In this document: positions 11,130 through 21,253 of the stretch, one piece after another
Layout of the letters: every line of letters begins with the position of its first letter
Position numbering within the stretch: the first letter of the stretch is position 1
Assembly (NCBI RefSeq): GCF_000003605.2
Contig: NW_003136331.1
Span: 335,036-361,070 of the forward strand
Origin: Saccoglossus kowalevskii
Taxonomy: Eukaryota > Hemichordata > Enteropneusta > Harrimaniidae
Reading direction: 5' to 3'
Length of the DNA stretch: 26,035 bases
Translations under genes and position numbers: made by a program
The notes under the pieces: generated by a model
What the model saw: the letters and a program-made list of their open reading frames with translations, nothing else
Told to the model about the DNA's origin: nothing
The model's database searches: none

Positions 11130-11230
11130 ACATAACCCTCAGCTAGTCGCAAGACGAAGCATTGAGCCTACTTCAGGCGAAACATGTTGCTTGTCTGAAC
11201 TAGAAATCCACCTTGCAGGCTGAGCCCCGT
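11130..11230 (+). repeat. Possible retroelement-like fragment
   Basis: GACGAAGCATTGAGCC followed by CTTCAGGCGAAACATGTTG resembles the short conserved motif near the 3' ends of some Penelope-like and non-LTR elements, in which a GAAG...GGC...CGAAAC string precedes the terminus. No reverse transcriptase coding sequence is attached. This is recognition of a short string only. Confidence 0.2.
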
Positions 11231-13330
11231 GCTTTAAAGAGGACTGTGTTAATAGTGAACGTAAAACTATAGAATCACGACGAAGCATTACAGTTTATCA
11301 TAATCACTTTGAAACCCGCAGTTTAATAATTACTGCTATCAGCTAAGATTTCTGAAATAAAAAACGCATACAAAATTCAATCTGAGAACGGATTTAAAAT
11401 TTTCAAAAGGAAATAAAAAAACGTCTAAGTGAAAGTATACATTAAAGCGACACGAGTGATAATTGTTGTAGATTTACGGCAAAATGTAAAAAAAATAAAA
11501 AGCATTGAGATGGTAAATTTGCCATCAACAGTGTTCATAATGTTCATCGTATGATGTAGGTGGATTGACAGTAATTAAACCTTTCTCTGTGTCGTGGTTT
11601 GGTATAAAAGCGCTATTAAATGAAAACACAATATCGGTTACATGGACGGGCTGCCATTAACACACACCATGACGGACTCCCCGCAGTGTTGCAGGTTTCT
11701 CTTATGACCTAATATCTTTACTCTGACTATCGCGATGAATCAGGAACGTAAGCCGCGAAAAAAAACACCCCACGACGCGGGGAACGAAAGGTTTAAATAT
11801 TGAAAACTGAAATATTCCCTGTTTTCTTGTGGAAACCATTTTAGATATGGAATTTGTTATTCATCTAAATTAATATTCAACAAATAACGTGTCGTGGAAA
11901 ACTGTTGTGGCTTCGTTTATGCAGTGACCAGATATAATATTTCCAAACTGTTTTATTTATGTTTAATTGTATATACGCTCGACATTTTTAAATGCAGTGA
12001 CTGTGAATTACGTTGGTAAGCTTCCGAATGGATGCATTAACCACGTTACCGTGTTCCACGGAGCGCTAAATGACCTACTGTTTGTTTTCAGATTAAAAGG
12101 CAATAATAAAAGCCTATACCAACTGAATAGTTTAAATGCTGGCTTCGGAGTGAATTCATTTTAGCCTATATGGTATTAATACCCCATTTATAGCTTAAAA
12201 TATTAAATATAGTCTGGGGATAGACTCAAACAAAGGAAGTGATCCGGTGTTAATTTACTCGCCTGGCAAGAACCGTCGGTGCTGATACATGTTGCCTAAC
12301 TCCAAAAAAAAGCCAAGGTTTGGGCGCTTCGCATTACTCGCCTAACATCGCAATGTCAATGTATGGTTACTTACAGGGTATTCACGGAAGTTGCCGAACT
12401 TGAATCACGGGCTTGGATCGACAATGGACGGTCAATTGGTCGCCGGAGTCACGGTGGGGAGTCCATTAGTGGGCAATAGGCAATTAACACATACAGTATT
12501 TAATAAGATGCCACGGTAGCATCCGCGGCTATGAGCGTTAATTGACCGTCTCTTCTTGATGTGTTTGTTGTTGTAGCACTTTGCGCGTCCAATTGTTATG
12601 AGTTGATCACAACTTAGGAGTATTTGTTGCTTGATTATGACAACCAATTTCACGCTTCAATAATAACGTGATTAATACAAACCCCATTTTAAAAAAAAAA
12701 ACGTATATGACTAACTTTTTAAGTATCACTGAAGTAGATTTGTAATCTGATTAAAATAATATCCTAGTTTGTATTTTTCTTTTTTAAAATTTGTTGTTTA
12801 AATTTTATTGTTATCATACACTTTCTTTTACTTGAATTACTCATTTATTTGCTGGCCGTTTAGAACAGTTTTGGTAATCGCGAAAACCCACAAGCCGTTT
12901 TATTTGAGCGTGTTTGTGAGCTGTTATTTCTGACTGGTGATGTCACCAGGCGCGCCTCAAATGGGATCTCGTTGAAAGTTCGTTATATGCGTCGATTCAG
13001 ATGCGGGATAGTTCAAGTAATACGAAATAAGATGTAATAATAATAATAAAAAAATACATAATAATAAAAATGTATAATAAAAATAAAATTGAAATAAATT
13101 GGTGCCACGCGATACATCAGATTGGCTAATTCCCAACATTTAAACCAACGTTCTCATGTCTTATTAAACTTTCCCGAAACATATAGCTTTAAAATATAAA
13201 TAAAGTAAGGATTAAGTTGAGGGACGCGGTTAAAAAAAGTTCATTCGCCCTTTCTTCTAAAGATGACTGAATCGCTTTTCACTTCATCATATAGTACAAG
13301 TGAACCCGTGCCTGGAAATTAAATCTGGAC
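11231..13330. other. Non-coding stretch with simple AT repeats
   Basis: Nothing coding is recognised. An 11-bp inverted repeat (12427-12437 and 12540-12550, GACGGTCAATT) is no more than chance would give. A short palindrome CTGGTGA-TG-TCACCAG lies at 12934-12949. TAA-type simple sequence occupies about 13034-13085. Confidence 0.5.
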
Positions 13331-13331
13331 T

Positions 13332-13494
13332 TTAAAGCGGGGGAGTCGTCACCTGCGCATGCGTCAGGTGGCCATAGCATGTCATTGTTTACAAACAAGC
13401 GTGTACCCATGAGCCTTTGCGTTTTAGCGTGTGTTGTCATCGTCGCTTGGGACTCAATTCTCGCGCGTGCGCAGATGACGACCTCCCGCTTTAA
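13332..13494. mobile_element. Small MITE with TTAA target sites (Kolobok/piggyBac-like class)
   Basis: A TTAA at 13332-13335 and another at 13491-13494 bound a 155-bp unit (13336-13490). The termini are inverted repeats about 28 bp long. The left reads AGCGGGGGAGTCGTCACCTG then CGCATGCG; the right, reverse-complemented, reads AGCGGGAGGTCGTCATCTG then CGCACGCG, with one single-base indel. The element is GC- and CpG-rich against an AT-rich background. TTAA duplications are known for the piggyBac and Kolobok superfamilies. No transposase is encoded, and the minus-strand open frame across it is incidental. Confidence 0.8.
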
Positions 13495-13818
13495 GAGCAT
13501 TCACATGCTTTATTGAAGACTTGTGATTATTATGTTAAATATTTGAAGGTCTGAATTGAGATAAATGATTAATATTTACAATGGTTTTCAACACGTCTGG
13601 ATGTGTTTTTGAATTACAGTTGCAAACGTACGTGGTGGATTCCCAAAGATTTGCTTCTGTTGATTTGTATTTTAGTTTGAATTTGTCGCTTTTTTGGTTT
13701 TTCTTGCCGTTAATCAGTTCTTGGAAAATCGTGTCCCAGTCGTAGTTAGAGGCGCTCATACCTACATCAATTTTCCCAATTGGGGCAAATCTAGATACAT
13801 ATACATGTATATTTCACA

Positions 13819-14038
13819 TACTGTAAAATACCTTATTATAGCTGGAATTAATTTTCGCTGAAAAGACTATTTGGGTGTTTTGTATAGAATTTATTTTCAC
13901 TGATTTGAGTTGAATGTGAAATATAGGAAAAAAGGTATATTCGATGGAATTTATTTTCACTGAATCAATCCTTCAGCGAAAATAGCGAATTTCAAAATCA
14001 ATTCCAAGCGAAAATATAGTATTTTGTATTTTACAGTA
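13819..14038. mobile_element. MITE with TA target sites and internal sub-repeats (Tc1/mariner-like class)
   Basis: TACTGTAAAATAC at 13819-13831 is matched by its exact reverse complement at 14026-14038. Taking the outer TA on each side as the target duplication leaves a 216-bp unit with termini CTGTAAAATAC. Inside, variants of GGAATTTATTTTCACTGA recur at about 13851, 13888 and 13945, and an inverted version (TTCAGCGAAAATAGCGAATT) occurs at about 13972. This arrangement of short termini plus repeated TTTTCGC/TTTTCAC blocks is typical of small repeats in marine invertebrate genomes. No coding capacity. Confidence 0.65.
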
Positions 14039-14640
14039 CTCTAACAATGACCCCGAGTTGCAACGTTTAGTCCGACATACACACGTTAGTTTGCAGACTG
14101 ACCATGCGAGTTTTTTTTTAATCTGCTACTTATCGATTTGTAATGGGCCCTTCATTAAAAAAATATATGTTACCGTTTTCTCTCACTCATAACCGCTGGT
14201 CAGTTGACTAACTTTTCCATAGAAGTGCTAAATTACATTTGCACGTTGGCACTTGGTGGCGCTATTAAACAAAAAAACCCACGCGATGAGCATCTTGCAC
14301 GAGAGGCTTCGAAATACTTCCAGATAATACCTAATTCAGTAACTTTCTTTTACTGTCCAAACCAAATGCAGACAATATATCCTGGACACAATTCATTAGC
14401 TTAAAGCGCCACTGTTGTCTCACCGCGTCATGTTTGTTGTGGGTCCCATGCGACGTTACAACGCGTGTGAAATACGAACATATGCTGCTTCATGTTGACT
14501 ACCGCAACCATTTACCCAATACGAAACAAATGTCAACATTTCAGAGACCCTGGGAAGAGTTGGTGCACAAACAGTAAAAAAAAAACTCTCAAATATAGTT
14601 TACAAGATTTCTTGCCAAATAACCCGATAAGCAAGTTAAA

Positions 14641-14658
14641 ATATATATATATATATAT
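14641..14658. repeat. (AT)9 microsatellite
   Basis: An uninterrupted run of nine AT dinucleotides. Confidence 0.95.
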
Positions 14659-14762
14659 CCACCAGCTTTTCCCTATATTCTAGAATTCCACCCCGCAAAG
14701 GCTGTCCAGTATTTCAGTTGATTCACGATCAATTGGTCCCAACTTACTTTCATCCCATTGCC

Positions 14763-15189
14763 TTTGAACAATGAATAAATTGGGTGCCACCTTTGCTCAG
14801 GATCTTGCATGAATGACTGAACAACCGGAAATGTACTTGCATGTTTGACAGATCAAGTCTAATGAGGACATGCTTAGTCAATGTACTAGTATCATCGCAT
14901 ATGCAAACCTATCTGTGGGTCCATAGCTCTTCTTGTGTCGGTCCTTGGCCTTTGTGATGCTATTGGAGTAATTTCTGACCATTTCAATATACCACACAAC
15001 CGAAACTGTCACCAATCGATAGTATGTTTACTAAACACTCACCAGGGCGAAACCGTTGACAAAAAAGATCTGTTTGAATTTGGTTTCCCGGAATTTAGCT
15101 CGCTAAACCCGGTAGTACGCAACTCCAGCCTGAGTGACAGCAATTTCTTGAGGTCGAACGAGGACAAAATTACTCAAATGACGTCACTG
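14763..15189 (+). repeat. Left arm of a large imperfect inverted repeat
   Basis: This arm matches the reverse complement of 15417-15744 continued at 18082-18172. Matching blocks run in the same order from the centre outward: ATGACGTCACTG, AACGAGGACAA, AACTCCAG, GACAAAA, CTCACCA, CAATCGATA, TCTGTGG/TTTGTGG, TTAGTC and TGCATG. The inner part is about 85-90% identical apart from small gaps; the outer part is much more diverged. An open frame (about 14890-15195, no ATG) covers most of the arm, but its frame is not the one open in the other arm throughout, so coding is not supported. Confidence 0.75.
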
Positions 15190-15416
15190 TATTAGAACGT
15201 CGGGAAGTGGAACAGTGAAAACAAAATGACATGGGTTGTCTCCTACTATTAGTATTTTGCTATGAACTTCGTGGTATTTACTATTGTCTATTTTCCCTGT
15301 ATCCTAGATGCACGGGAAGATATTTATTTCTACATTTCTCTAATAAAAAAATGGGCAGTATACGCATGCATCTGAAGCTTTACGAGTATCCAACAAGATA
15401 TCGGGAATACCTTCCC

Positions 15417-15744
15417 CAGTGACGTCATATTGTCCTCGTTTGGCCTGAAGAAAATGGCTGCCACTGGAGTTACGTGTGGCCCGAGCAATAAATCCTAGGA
15501 AAAAACTAATTACTTTTGTCACAGTTTTGGCTTTGGTGAGAGTATTATCGATTGCCGATAGCTTCGATGTTGTGATGCGAGAAAATATCCTCCTCTTGTC
15601 GACTTTTATTTGTGATGACATTTGGCGTCGCGTGTCAATAAAAATTCTAGTGTCCACAAATAACCAATTTAATGACTCAGATACCATCACAAAGACTAAA
15701 TTATGTGTTTGTAACAAGACAACGTGCGTGATGCATGTAAATAC
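15417..15744 (-). repeat. Right arm (inner part) of the large imperfect inverted repeat
   Basis: Reverse-complemented, this matches 14850-15189. The loop between the arms is about 227 bp (15190-15416), and both inner ends carry the full palindromic CRE TGACGTCA (15179-15186 and 15420-15427). The arm is cut at 15744 by a transposon and resumes at 18082. The minus-strand open frame 15828-15340 (162 codons) runs through it and out into the transposon end, so it is not a credible gene. Confidence 0.75.
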
Positions 15745-18076
15745 CAGGCCCGTAGCCAACACTTTTGAATAGGGGGTTCGAAAACAACAAATAGTTGATG
15801 TGAAATGTGTGAATTTTATAATACTCAAAAAGTGTTTTTGAGCTCTGTTACAGAGATTTTTATATTATCGGTTTTAAACTCAATTGGTTTACTTTGTGTT
15901 ACGTTCGTAAGATATTTCACATAACATCTTTGAACTATTTTACCATTTTAGAGAAGGGGTCCTGAGCCATTCTCCACCTACAGACGAACACATTCACACC
16001 ATTGACCTACTACGGCAAAATGTTGTACACAAAAAGACAAGACTGCAGTGTACTTATCTTAGCATTATTGTCCAAGTATTTTAAGGTAGAAGGCTACTTG
16101 CGAGTTTTTTCGCTCTTCGCAGATGTTAGCGCACATAAAAGTGACACGATTTCATGTCCAAATCTGTCTACAATTATTAATTTTAGTATTAGTCAAGTTT
16201 GTATTATGTAATTTTATTTCTGTACAGGGCCTCAGCCTATCGTACAAAATGTAATGGGTAGAAAAGTGCATAGCACGTTTTAAACACAATACAACATCCA
16301 TGTAAACATATGGTACTAAGTTAAGCTGAATTCATATTTATCTCGTCGCTTGACATCTTTTAAAAGATACAGAGCTAGTTGATATATGGTGTGGCAGTTT
16401 GTGTAGCGACGAAGTAAGCCCAGACTATCAGTATTTGCATAATTGCATAGGGTTATTGACAAAAGATCAGCCCTTAGATCATTATAAAATGAAAATATAA
16501 AAACAAAGTGAATTTCCTTTTCTACCATGCTAAATTCGAACGTATCACTGCAAAAACTAAAAAAATTATTGATCTAACTGTATTTTTGTGTGTCTGCCTA
16601 ATTCAACATTATGTTTCTGGCCAAAACAGCATAAACTCGTCAGTATATATTTTAGTCTATAATTGCTTGCCAATAAATCTCCCAGGTTATAATATTACTT
16701 TGATTTTTCCAAAAGTACACAGCCTGGATGATTGTGAAATTCTCCAACTTGTTTTTCAAACCAGACAATGCCGAAACCATATTTGAACAGGAGATTTTTA
16801 TGTGGGTTTCCCAAGCAAGTCTGCCGGTCTTGTCTAATCGTTTAAGCATGGTATAACATGTTTTGGGGTTTCAGTAATTTTAACCAATATGAGATACAAC
16901 GCTTGAAATGACCACAGCACAATGGCAGCCTTCCACATTCGTCTAACATCGCTACATTGTTTGTACAACTATTAATGCTAAGTACCTGGTAGATATCTGC
17001 AAAATTTTATCTGTACCCTCTCGATTTCCGAATTTACGTACCCCCATATCGCTACCATAAGAAATAGTTGGCACAATGATTGCATCAAACAAATTAAATG
17101 CACTAACCAATTTTTTTTACAGTATGTAAATATATTTGGTTCACTGTAAATCTGTTTTAGAGGGCGGTAAAATATTATGCATACAGTGGCAGTTTAGCAG
17201 CGGTCTCAATAGACTTCAATGACTACAACTCCTTTTATGAACCCACTAAAAATATAGTAAATTTTCTGAGGCATCCAAAAAAAAAAAAACGTGCAAAAAA
17301 ATATGTTTGCAATTTATGATTCATCGCATAGTTTCAGTGCTGAAGTAACACTGTGGGGTAAATTGTTGGCTGCGAAAAGCTCTTCGACCTATACAACTCG
17401 TGATGATAAATCTTCGGTATTTTTTTAAAGGATATGTTCAACCCGTAGCTGTACACTATTGTCCAATAACACAGGCTACACGTACTAATACAATAAGTTG
17501 ACTACATTTGGCTGATACACTTGGAACAAAACAGTATATATGCCATCATTGACTTGAAGAATACAAAACTAATGAACCAAACTAGGAAAGTATGATTGTG
17601 GTGTTGTGTCAATCTCGTTCGATCCCCACACTTTACTGACTGAGCGAAAATTAGCACAAGACAAACGGACCTATTCAGGACCACCACATCATTCAGAGAG
17701 TGACTACCATTACATTATTTTTTCAATGTTGTTTTAATATTTAACATCAGGTGCTTGAACGCGATCTTCATTACACCATCGCGGAAAAACCGAATAAAAG
17801 CTTGGCTATTTATAACAACCTGTTTGGGTTGGCTGCTGTTGAGCTGAGACGGCATAACTTCACGATTGACATTTAAAGCTAGTTGCCACCTAAATGCTCA
17901 TTACTATGCGTTACTCATTACATTACTCTGATAGTTACCTCACGGAGTCAAGTGATTTAAACAATGATTATTATTTCAATTAATACTGTTTGTTTTATTA
18001 TATTCTAATCTACGATCATAAATCTATTCACTTCCAAAATTTAGGGGGTTCGACCGACCCCAAAACTACGGGCCTG
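15745..18076. mobile_element. 2.3-kb non-autonomous hAT-like DNA transposon
   Basis: The termini are CAGGCCCGTAG (15745-15755) and its exact reverse complement (18066-18076). They are flanked by a 5-bp target duplication AATAC (15740-15744 and 18077-18081). Both subterminal regions carry TAGGGGGTTCGA (15770-15781 and 18042-18053), and the right one extends into a G5TTCGACCGAC4 hairpin. CAG-type ends and a 5-8 bp duplication fit hAT elements; the superfamily is inference. No transposase is visible. The longest inner frames (16508-16786 plus, 17502-17687 minus) show no hAT dimerisation or BED-finger features, so the element is internally replaced or decayed. Confidence 0.8.
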
Positions 18077-18081
18077 AATAC

Positions 18082-18172
18082 AAATGTTCTTTCTGAAAGC
18101 GCAACAAGTTTAGTTTGTACGGCATCGACGAATCCACCTTGTGTAGGTTCCCTCAACGGTATTTGTTTGAAA
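18082..18172 (-). repeat. Right arm (outer part) of the large imperfect inverted repeat, displaced by the transposon
   Basis: Reverse-complemented, this stretch gives TTTCAAACAAATACC and AAGGTGGATTC-like blocks that align with 14763-14850 (TTTGAACAATGAAT, GGTGCCACC, CTTGCATG). Adding its 91 bp to the 328 bp of the inner part gives about 419 bp, close to the roughly 427 bp of the left arm. That agreement supports the view that the two parts were continuous before the insertion. Confidence 0.6.
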
Positions 18173-18488
18173 CTTTGAGTGGCTCAACGCGCGGTCTTGA
18201 GGGCGCCACAACAGCGGTGGAGGAAAGGAGCAATCTACCAATAGCACCACATATACACTATCAAAAAGATGCATGCGCCTGGTAATCGCCCTGATGTATA
18301 CAGTAGCATACGTAAACCAGAGTTTCCATCCTTAATTGTTATGGTGGGATTTACTGATTCAGTTGGCTTAGGTCCATGACCGAGCACCCCTCCCCAATAT
18401 TCTTTATCAACCAAGCCATGCATGAGTAATGATAGAGAAAGTCTGACACCACTGTAAGTACGCCTTTTGTCAACATCTCTCACTTTCA
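18173..18488. other. Non-coding spacer ending in an acceptor-like site
   Basis: No convincing gene. A minus-strand frame (18498-18235, 87 codons) has protein-like composition but no ATG-anchored start, no partner exon and no recognised motif. The + strand ends with CATCTCTCACTTTCAG at 18489, which resembles a 3' splice site. Confidence 0.35.
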
Positions 18489-19300
18489 GTAGAATCAATA
18501 CTGACCAAAGGAAGCGAGAGACATGGAACTACCTAAATTGGAGGAACCCCGCCCCCTACCAAAAGCAGGGAAATGGTGCATTATCACTTGGTGTCACCAC
18601 GTCCATGCCACGACTAAGTGATCGATATCGAGGTCAGTGCTTTGACACGACTGCTGCTTGTGTTGAGCAGTCTTCTGTTTACCAACAAGGAACGGACGTT
18701 ACATATAACGGCAGCCCCAGTCAAGGCTATGAAAGTGATGAGCTACATAACCAATGACGGAACGAACAAGGTCACTTGCATCAAATCGCAATTTCTGAGG
18801 TTAGCATACTCCTGCTCCACAACTATCTTATTATAAATGGAGCTAATTTCTCCATTTTGTTTAGCCAAATAAAGTGGCGAACATGGAGGATTCAGTTTGT
18901 TGTAAAGACATGAAAGCCTTGTATCAACAATTAAGGGAACCTGAAGATCAGCACAGACGTTCAGTCACTGCCTTCGAGTTAGAAGCTACAACTTAATTAA
19001 CTAAATCAAAATAAATAACTTGCACGCCTGAAAGCTTATGCAACACCCTACTGTCCTCGGAGGCTCGGCAATCTCTCGAAAAGTTAGGCACTTCTGGGTC
19101 CATAAACAGCACGGAATAATGTAGTATTAGGGCACCCCCTCCCACAACTTGGCCGAAGCATGAAGACTTTCAGCCAAATTCTCCTTTTCCCTCTACTGCA
19201 ACCTCAGCGTAGGACGAGATCCACTAGCCACCACTAAATCGCCAAGACAATCCGAGTGACTTTGTTCACAAGGCCCATGCGTAGATAATTTGTCATAGTG
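18489..19300 (+). pseudogene. Possible degenerate coding remnant of unknown origin
   Basis: This stretch is less AT-rich than its surroundings. A + frame of about 90 codons (18467-18757) ends in RYRGQCFDTTAACVEQSS-like sequence. A second frame starts at an ATG near 18883 and reads MEDSVCCKDMKALYQQLREP, then EDQHRRSVTAFELEATT before a stop. After two stops the same frame resumes with SLCNTLLSSEARQSLEKL and a proline-rich tail. A frame broken by scattered stops yet keeping protein-like composition suggests a decayed gene or retroelement gag-like piece. I recognise no family, and chance remains possible. Confidence 0.25.
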
Positions 19301-20970
19301 GCCCTCTCAGTAACAATAGTGTTACTAATTTCTTACATTTTTTTTAGTGTTTCTTAATAAGGGGAACACTGTTGTTCAGAGTTCAATCATCCCAGACACA
19401 AATTTTTATTAGAGCACATTCACCAGGATCTAACACCATAAAGCATCCTTCTTGCAAACACTCACTATAATGCACATGATAGAAACGATACAAAAATAAA
19501 TACACTATTTGTTGTGAACAAAATACGTCCAAAACCATGTGCTGTTATCAAAGAGATACAGAGTGTCAAAGTAAGCTGTTTCTCAACAGATGGAGAATGG
19601 ATATAATTTTACTATTTTTTTCTTCTTAAAAATTCTAGCAAAAATTTATAAGTTACACTCCGTTGCATTGTAGTGTCTGGGCAAGATGTAGTCTAACCAA
19701 AATACTATGCAGGAAGATTTTCTGGTAGATTTTAGTTGAGTAGCCAATCGGAACTCTTGTATGTGTTTTTTTTTAAGCAAGGCACACTGAAACTGTCTAA
19801 ACATGGATCATACTTTAGTCAGATTGGTAAGAGGTGGCACAAAAATTAAAAAAAATAAACGTATTAGAAGAAACAACAAAATACTAACTTTTATTGAGAA
19901 TCATCACAGCAGAGAGAATAAGGCCAGCTTTAAAGTACTGAAAACCGCTGTTAGAAAAGTTCACAGTTTGGTAATTTTACGACAGAGAATAAAATCACGC
20001 AAGTAAGACTCACTGGACAAAAGAACCCAAGTGAAAATTTTATTAGCTACAAAAATTTGCAGACTAACTTGCCAAAATTTGTCTCAATCGAAAAAAGCGA
20101 TTCACAGTACCCAACACAATGAATACATAGTCATAAAAAAAAAAAATCTGTACATGGAAGTCACTTCAAATTATTGTGATAAATGAACATTACTTTGTAC
20201 AAAACGCTTCACAGTAAAAGTTATATAATCTGAACAGTTAATGGTCGTAATGATGAATGGCCTAAGATACTGATGGCTGTAACATCAGCCTTAACATTTA
20301 TTGTATACATGTATTACAATAATTTATTAGTGTTTGCATAGCTTGCTGCTAAATCTAAAGCAACCAGAAACAATAAATCAGGGATTTTGCTAAGTCTTGG
20401 ATTAGGCGGACAAGTTTAGAATGTCAAAATGTTACATTTTTTTTTGCAAGGTTGCAAGTTAAATATAGAAAGTAGTCAACTGAACAAGCCCATTAGACAG
20501 CTATTAAGCTGACAGCCACCTCCTTAACGAAAACCCTGTGAATAATACTGGTAATGTAACTACATGCAATCATTGCTATTAAAACTAAGTAAGCTGTAGT
20601 TAACAGATTTTACTTTAAGCTGGTGGCATTAAAATGCCATATTACAGCAAATGACGTTAAAAATATAGGTTTGACCAAGAATTGTCTAACATTTTAATTC
20701 AACACTATTTTTGGGTTATAATAAATGCAAATAATCCAGTATCTCACACTGTAAATCTGACAACAAAATGTCACGACTGAGAAGAAAAGAAAAAAAAGAG
20801 TAAAGGAAAGTTGTAGAAAAAAAATAACATCTTATAGTATTTATACAACATGCAGTTTATTGTGTGTTTTACAGTCTGATTTGCACTCTATAAAGGCATG
20901 CTACGTGTACGTCTGTCTGTATGTATGTATGTATGTATGTAAATACAGTATCTGCATTTAAGGTCTTACT
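19301..20970. other. AT-rich non-coding stretch
   Basis: Contains a 67-codon ATG-started frame at 19803-20006 with a very basic product (about 21 of 67 residues are K or R). This is what AAA/AGA-rich DNA gives by chance, and no motif supports it. A TGTC/TGTA microsatellite lies at 20910-20942, just past the poly(A) signal of the minus-strand gene. Confidence 0.5.
20910..20942. repeat. Tetranucleotide microsatellite (TGTC/TGTA)n
   Basis: A few GTCT units pass into about six GTAT units. Confidence 0.9.
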
Positions 20971-20988
20971 TATCGAAGTCAACAATCC

Positions 20989-20994
20989 TTTATT
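20989..20994 (-). terminator. Poly(A) signal AATAAA for the distal terminal exon
   Basis: On the minus strand AATAAA lies about 190 nt after the stop codon of the distal terminal exon. It is followed by AGGATTGTTGACTTCG-like sequence with some GT-rich character. It gives that exon a plausible short 3' UTR. Confidence 0.5.
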
Positions 20995-21185
20995 TATACA
21001 AAGAATTTAAGGTTCATTATAAAATATACAAATGTCTGGTAGCTAGCCTTAGAACACTAAAGGAACTTGTAATTACCCGGACTCACCCTTCCCAGTTACA
21101 TTTACAACCCCGCCCTGTCTCCCAAGCTAAATGTCTTGTTTTGAATACATCTTCCGTCAAGATGGAGAAGCATAAGATGGATGGA

Positions 21186-21248
21186 TCAGTATTCATCTTG
21201 TTCACCTTCTATTATTCCGTCTTCATCTTCAGGAGCAGCAAAACCATC
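21186..21248 (-). CDS. Distal alternative terminal exon: acidic C-terminus starting DGFA
   Basis: On the minus strand an acceptor (T-rich, TTGTATTTAG, AG at 21250-21249) is followed in phase 0 by DGFAAPEDEDGIIEGEQDEY and a TGA (21188-21186): 20 residues, 10 of them D or E. The 3' UTR begins with CATC repeats and ends near an AATAAA at 20989-20994. The exon matches the one at 23345-23268: both start with a phase-0 GAT GGN TTT GCN, both are acidic, and both end with an EQ-x-(E/D)-(Y/F) tail. Two such exons, each with its own stop and poly(A) signal, indicate alternative last exons of a minus-strand gene. I do not recognise the gene. Confidence 0.65.
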   Translation of the reverse strand, partial: DGFAAPEDEDGIIEGEQDEY

Positions 21249-21253
21249 CTAAA

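Noticed and set aside
12427-12550. 11-bp perfect inverted repeat GACGGTCAATT around 102 bp
   Set aside because: About one or two such pairs are expected by chance in 26 kb at this spacing, and there is no target duplication.
14255-14413. GTGGCGCT / AGCGCCAC inverted pair
   Set aside because: Only 8 bp long, no target duplication and no further similarity beside it.
15340-15828. 162-codon minus-strand open frame
   Set aside because: It crosses from the fold-back arm over a precise transposon boundary (15745), and its frame is not kept in the homologous left arm.
17605-17635. tRNA B-box-like string CGTTCGATCCCC inside the hAT-like element
   Set aside because: No matching A box, T stem or acceptor stem could be drawn.
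19803-20006. 67-codon basic open frame with a good ATG context
   Set aside because: K/R/N/I richness is what this AT-rich sequence gives by chance; no motif, partner exon or homologue recognised.
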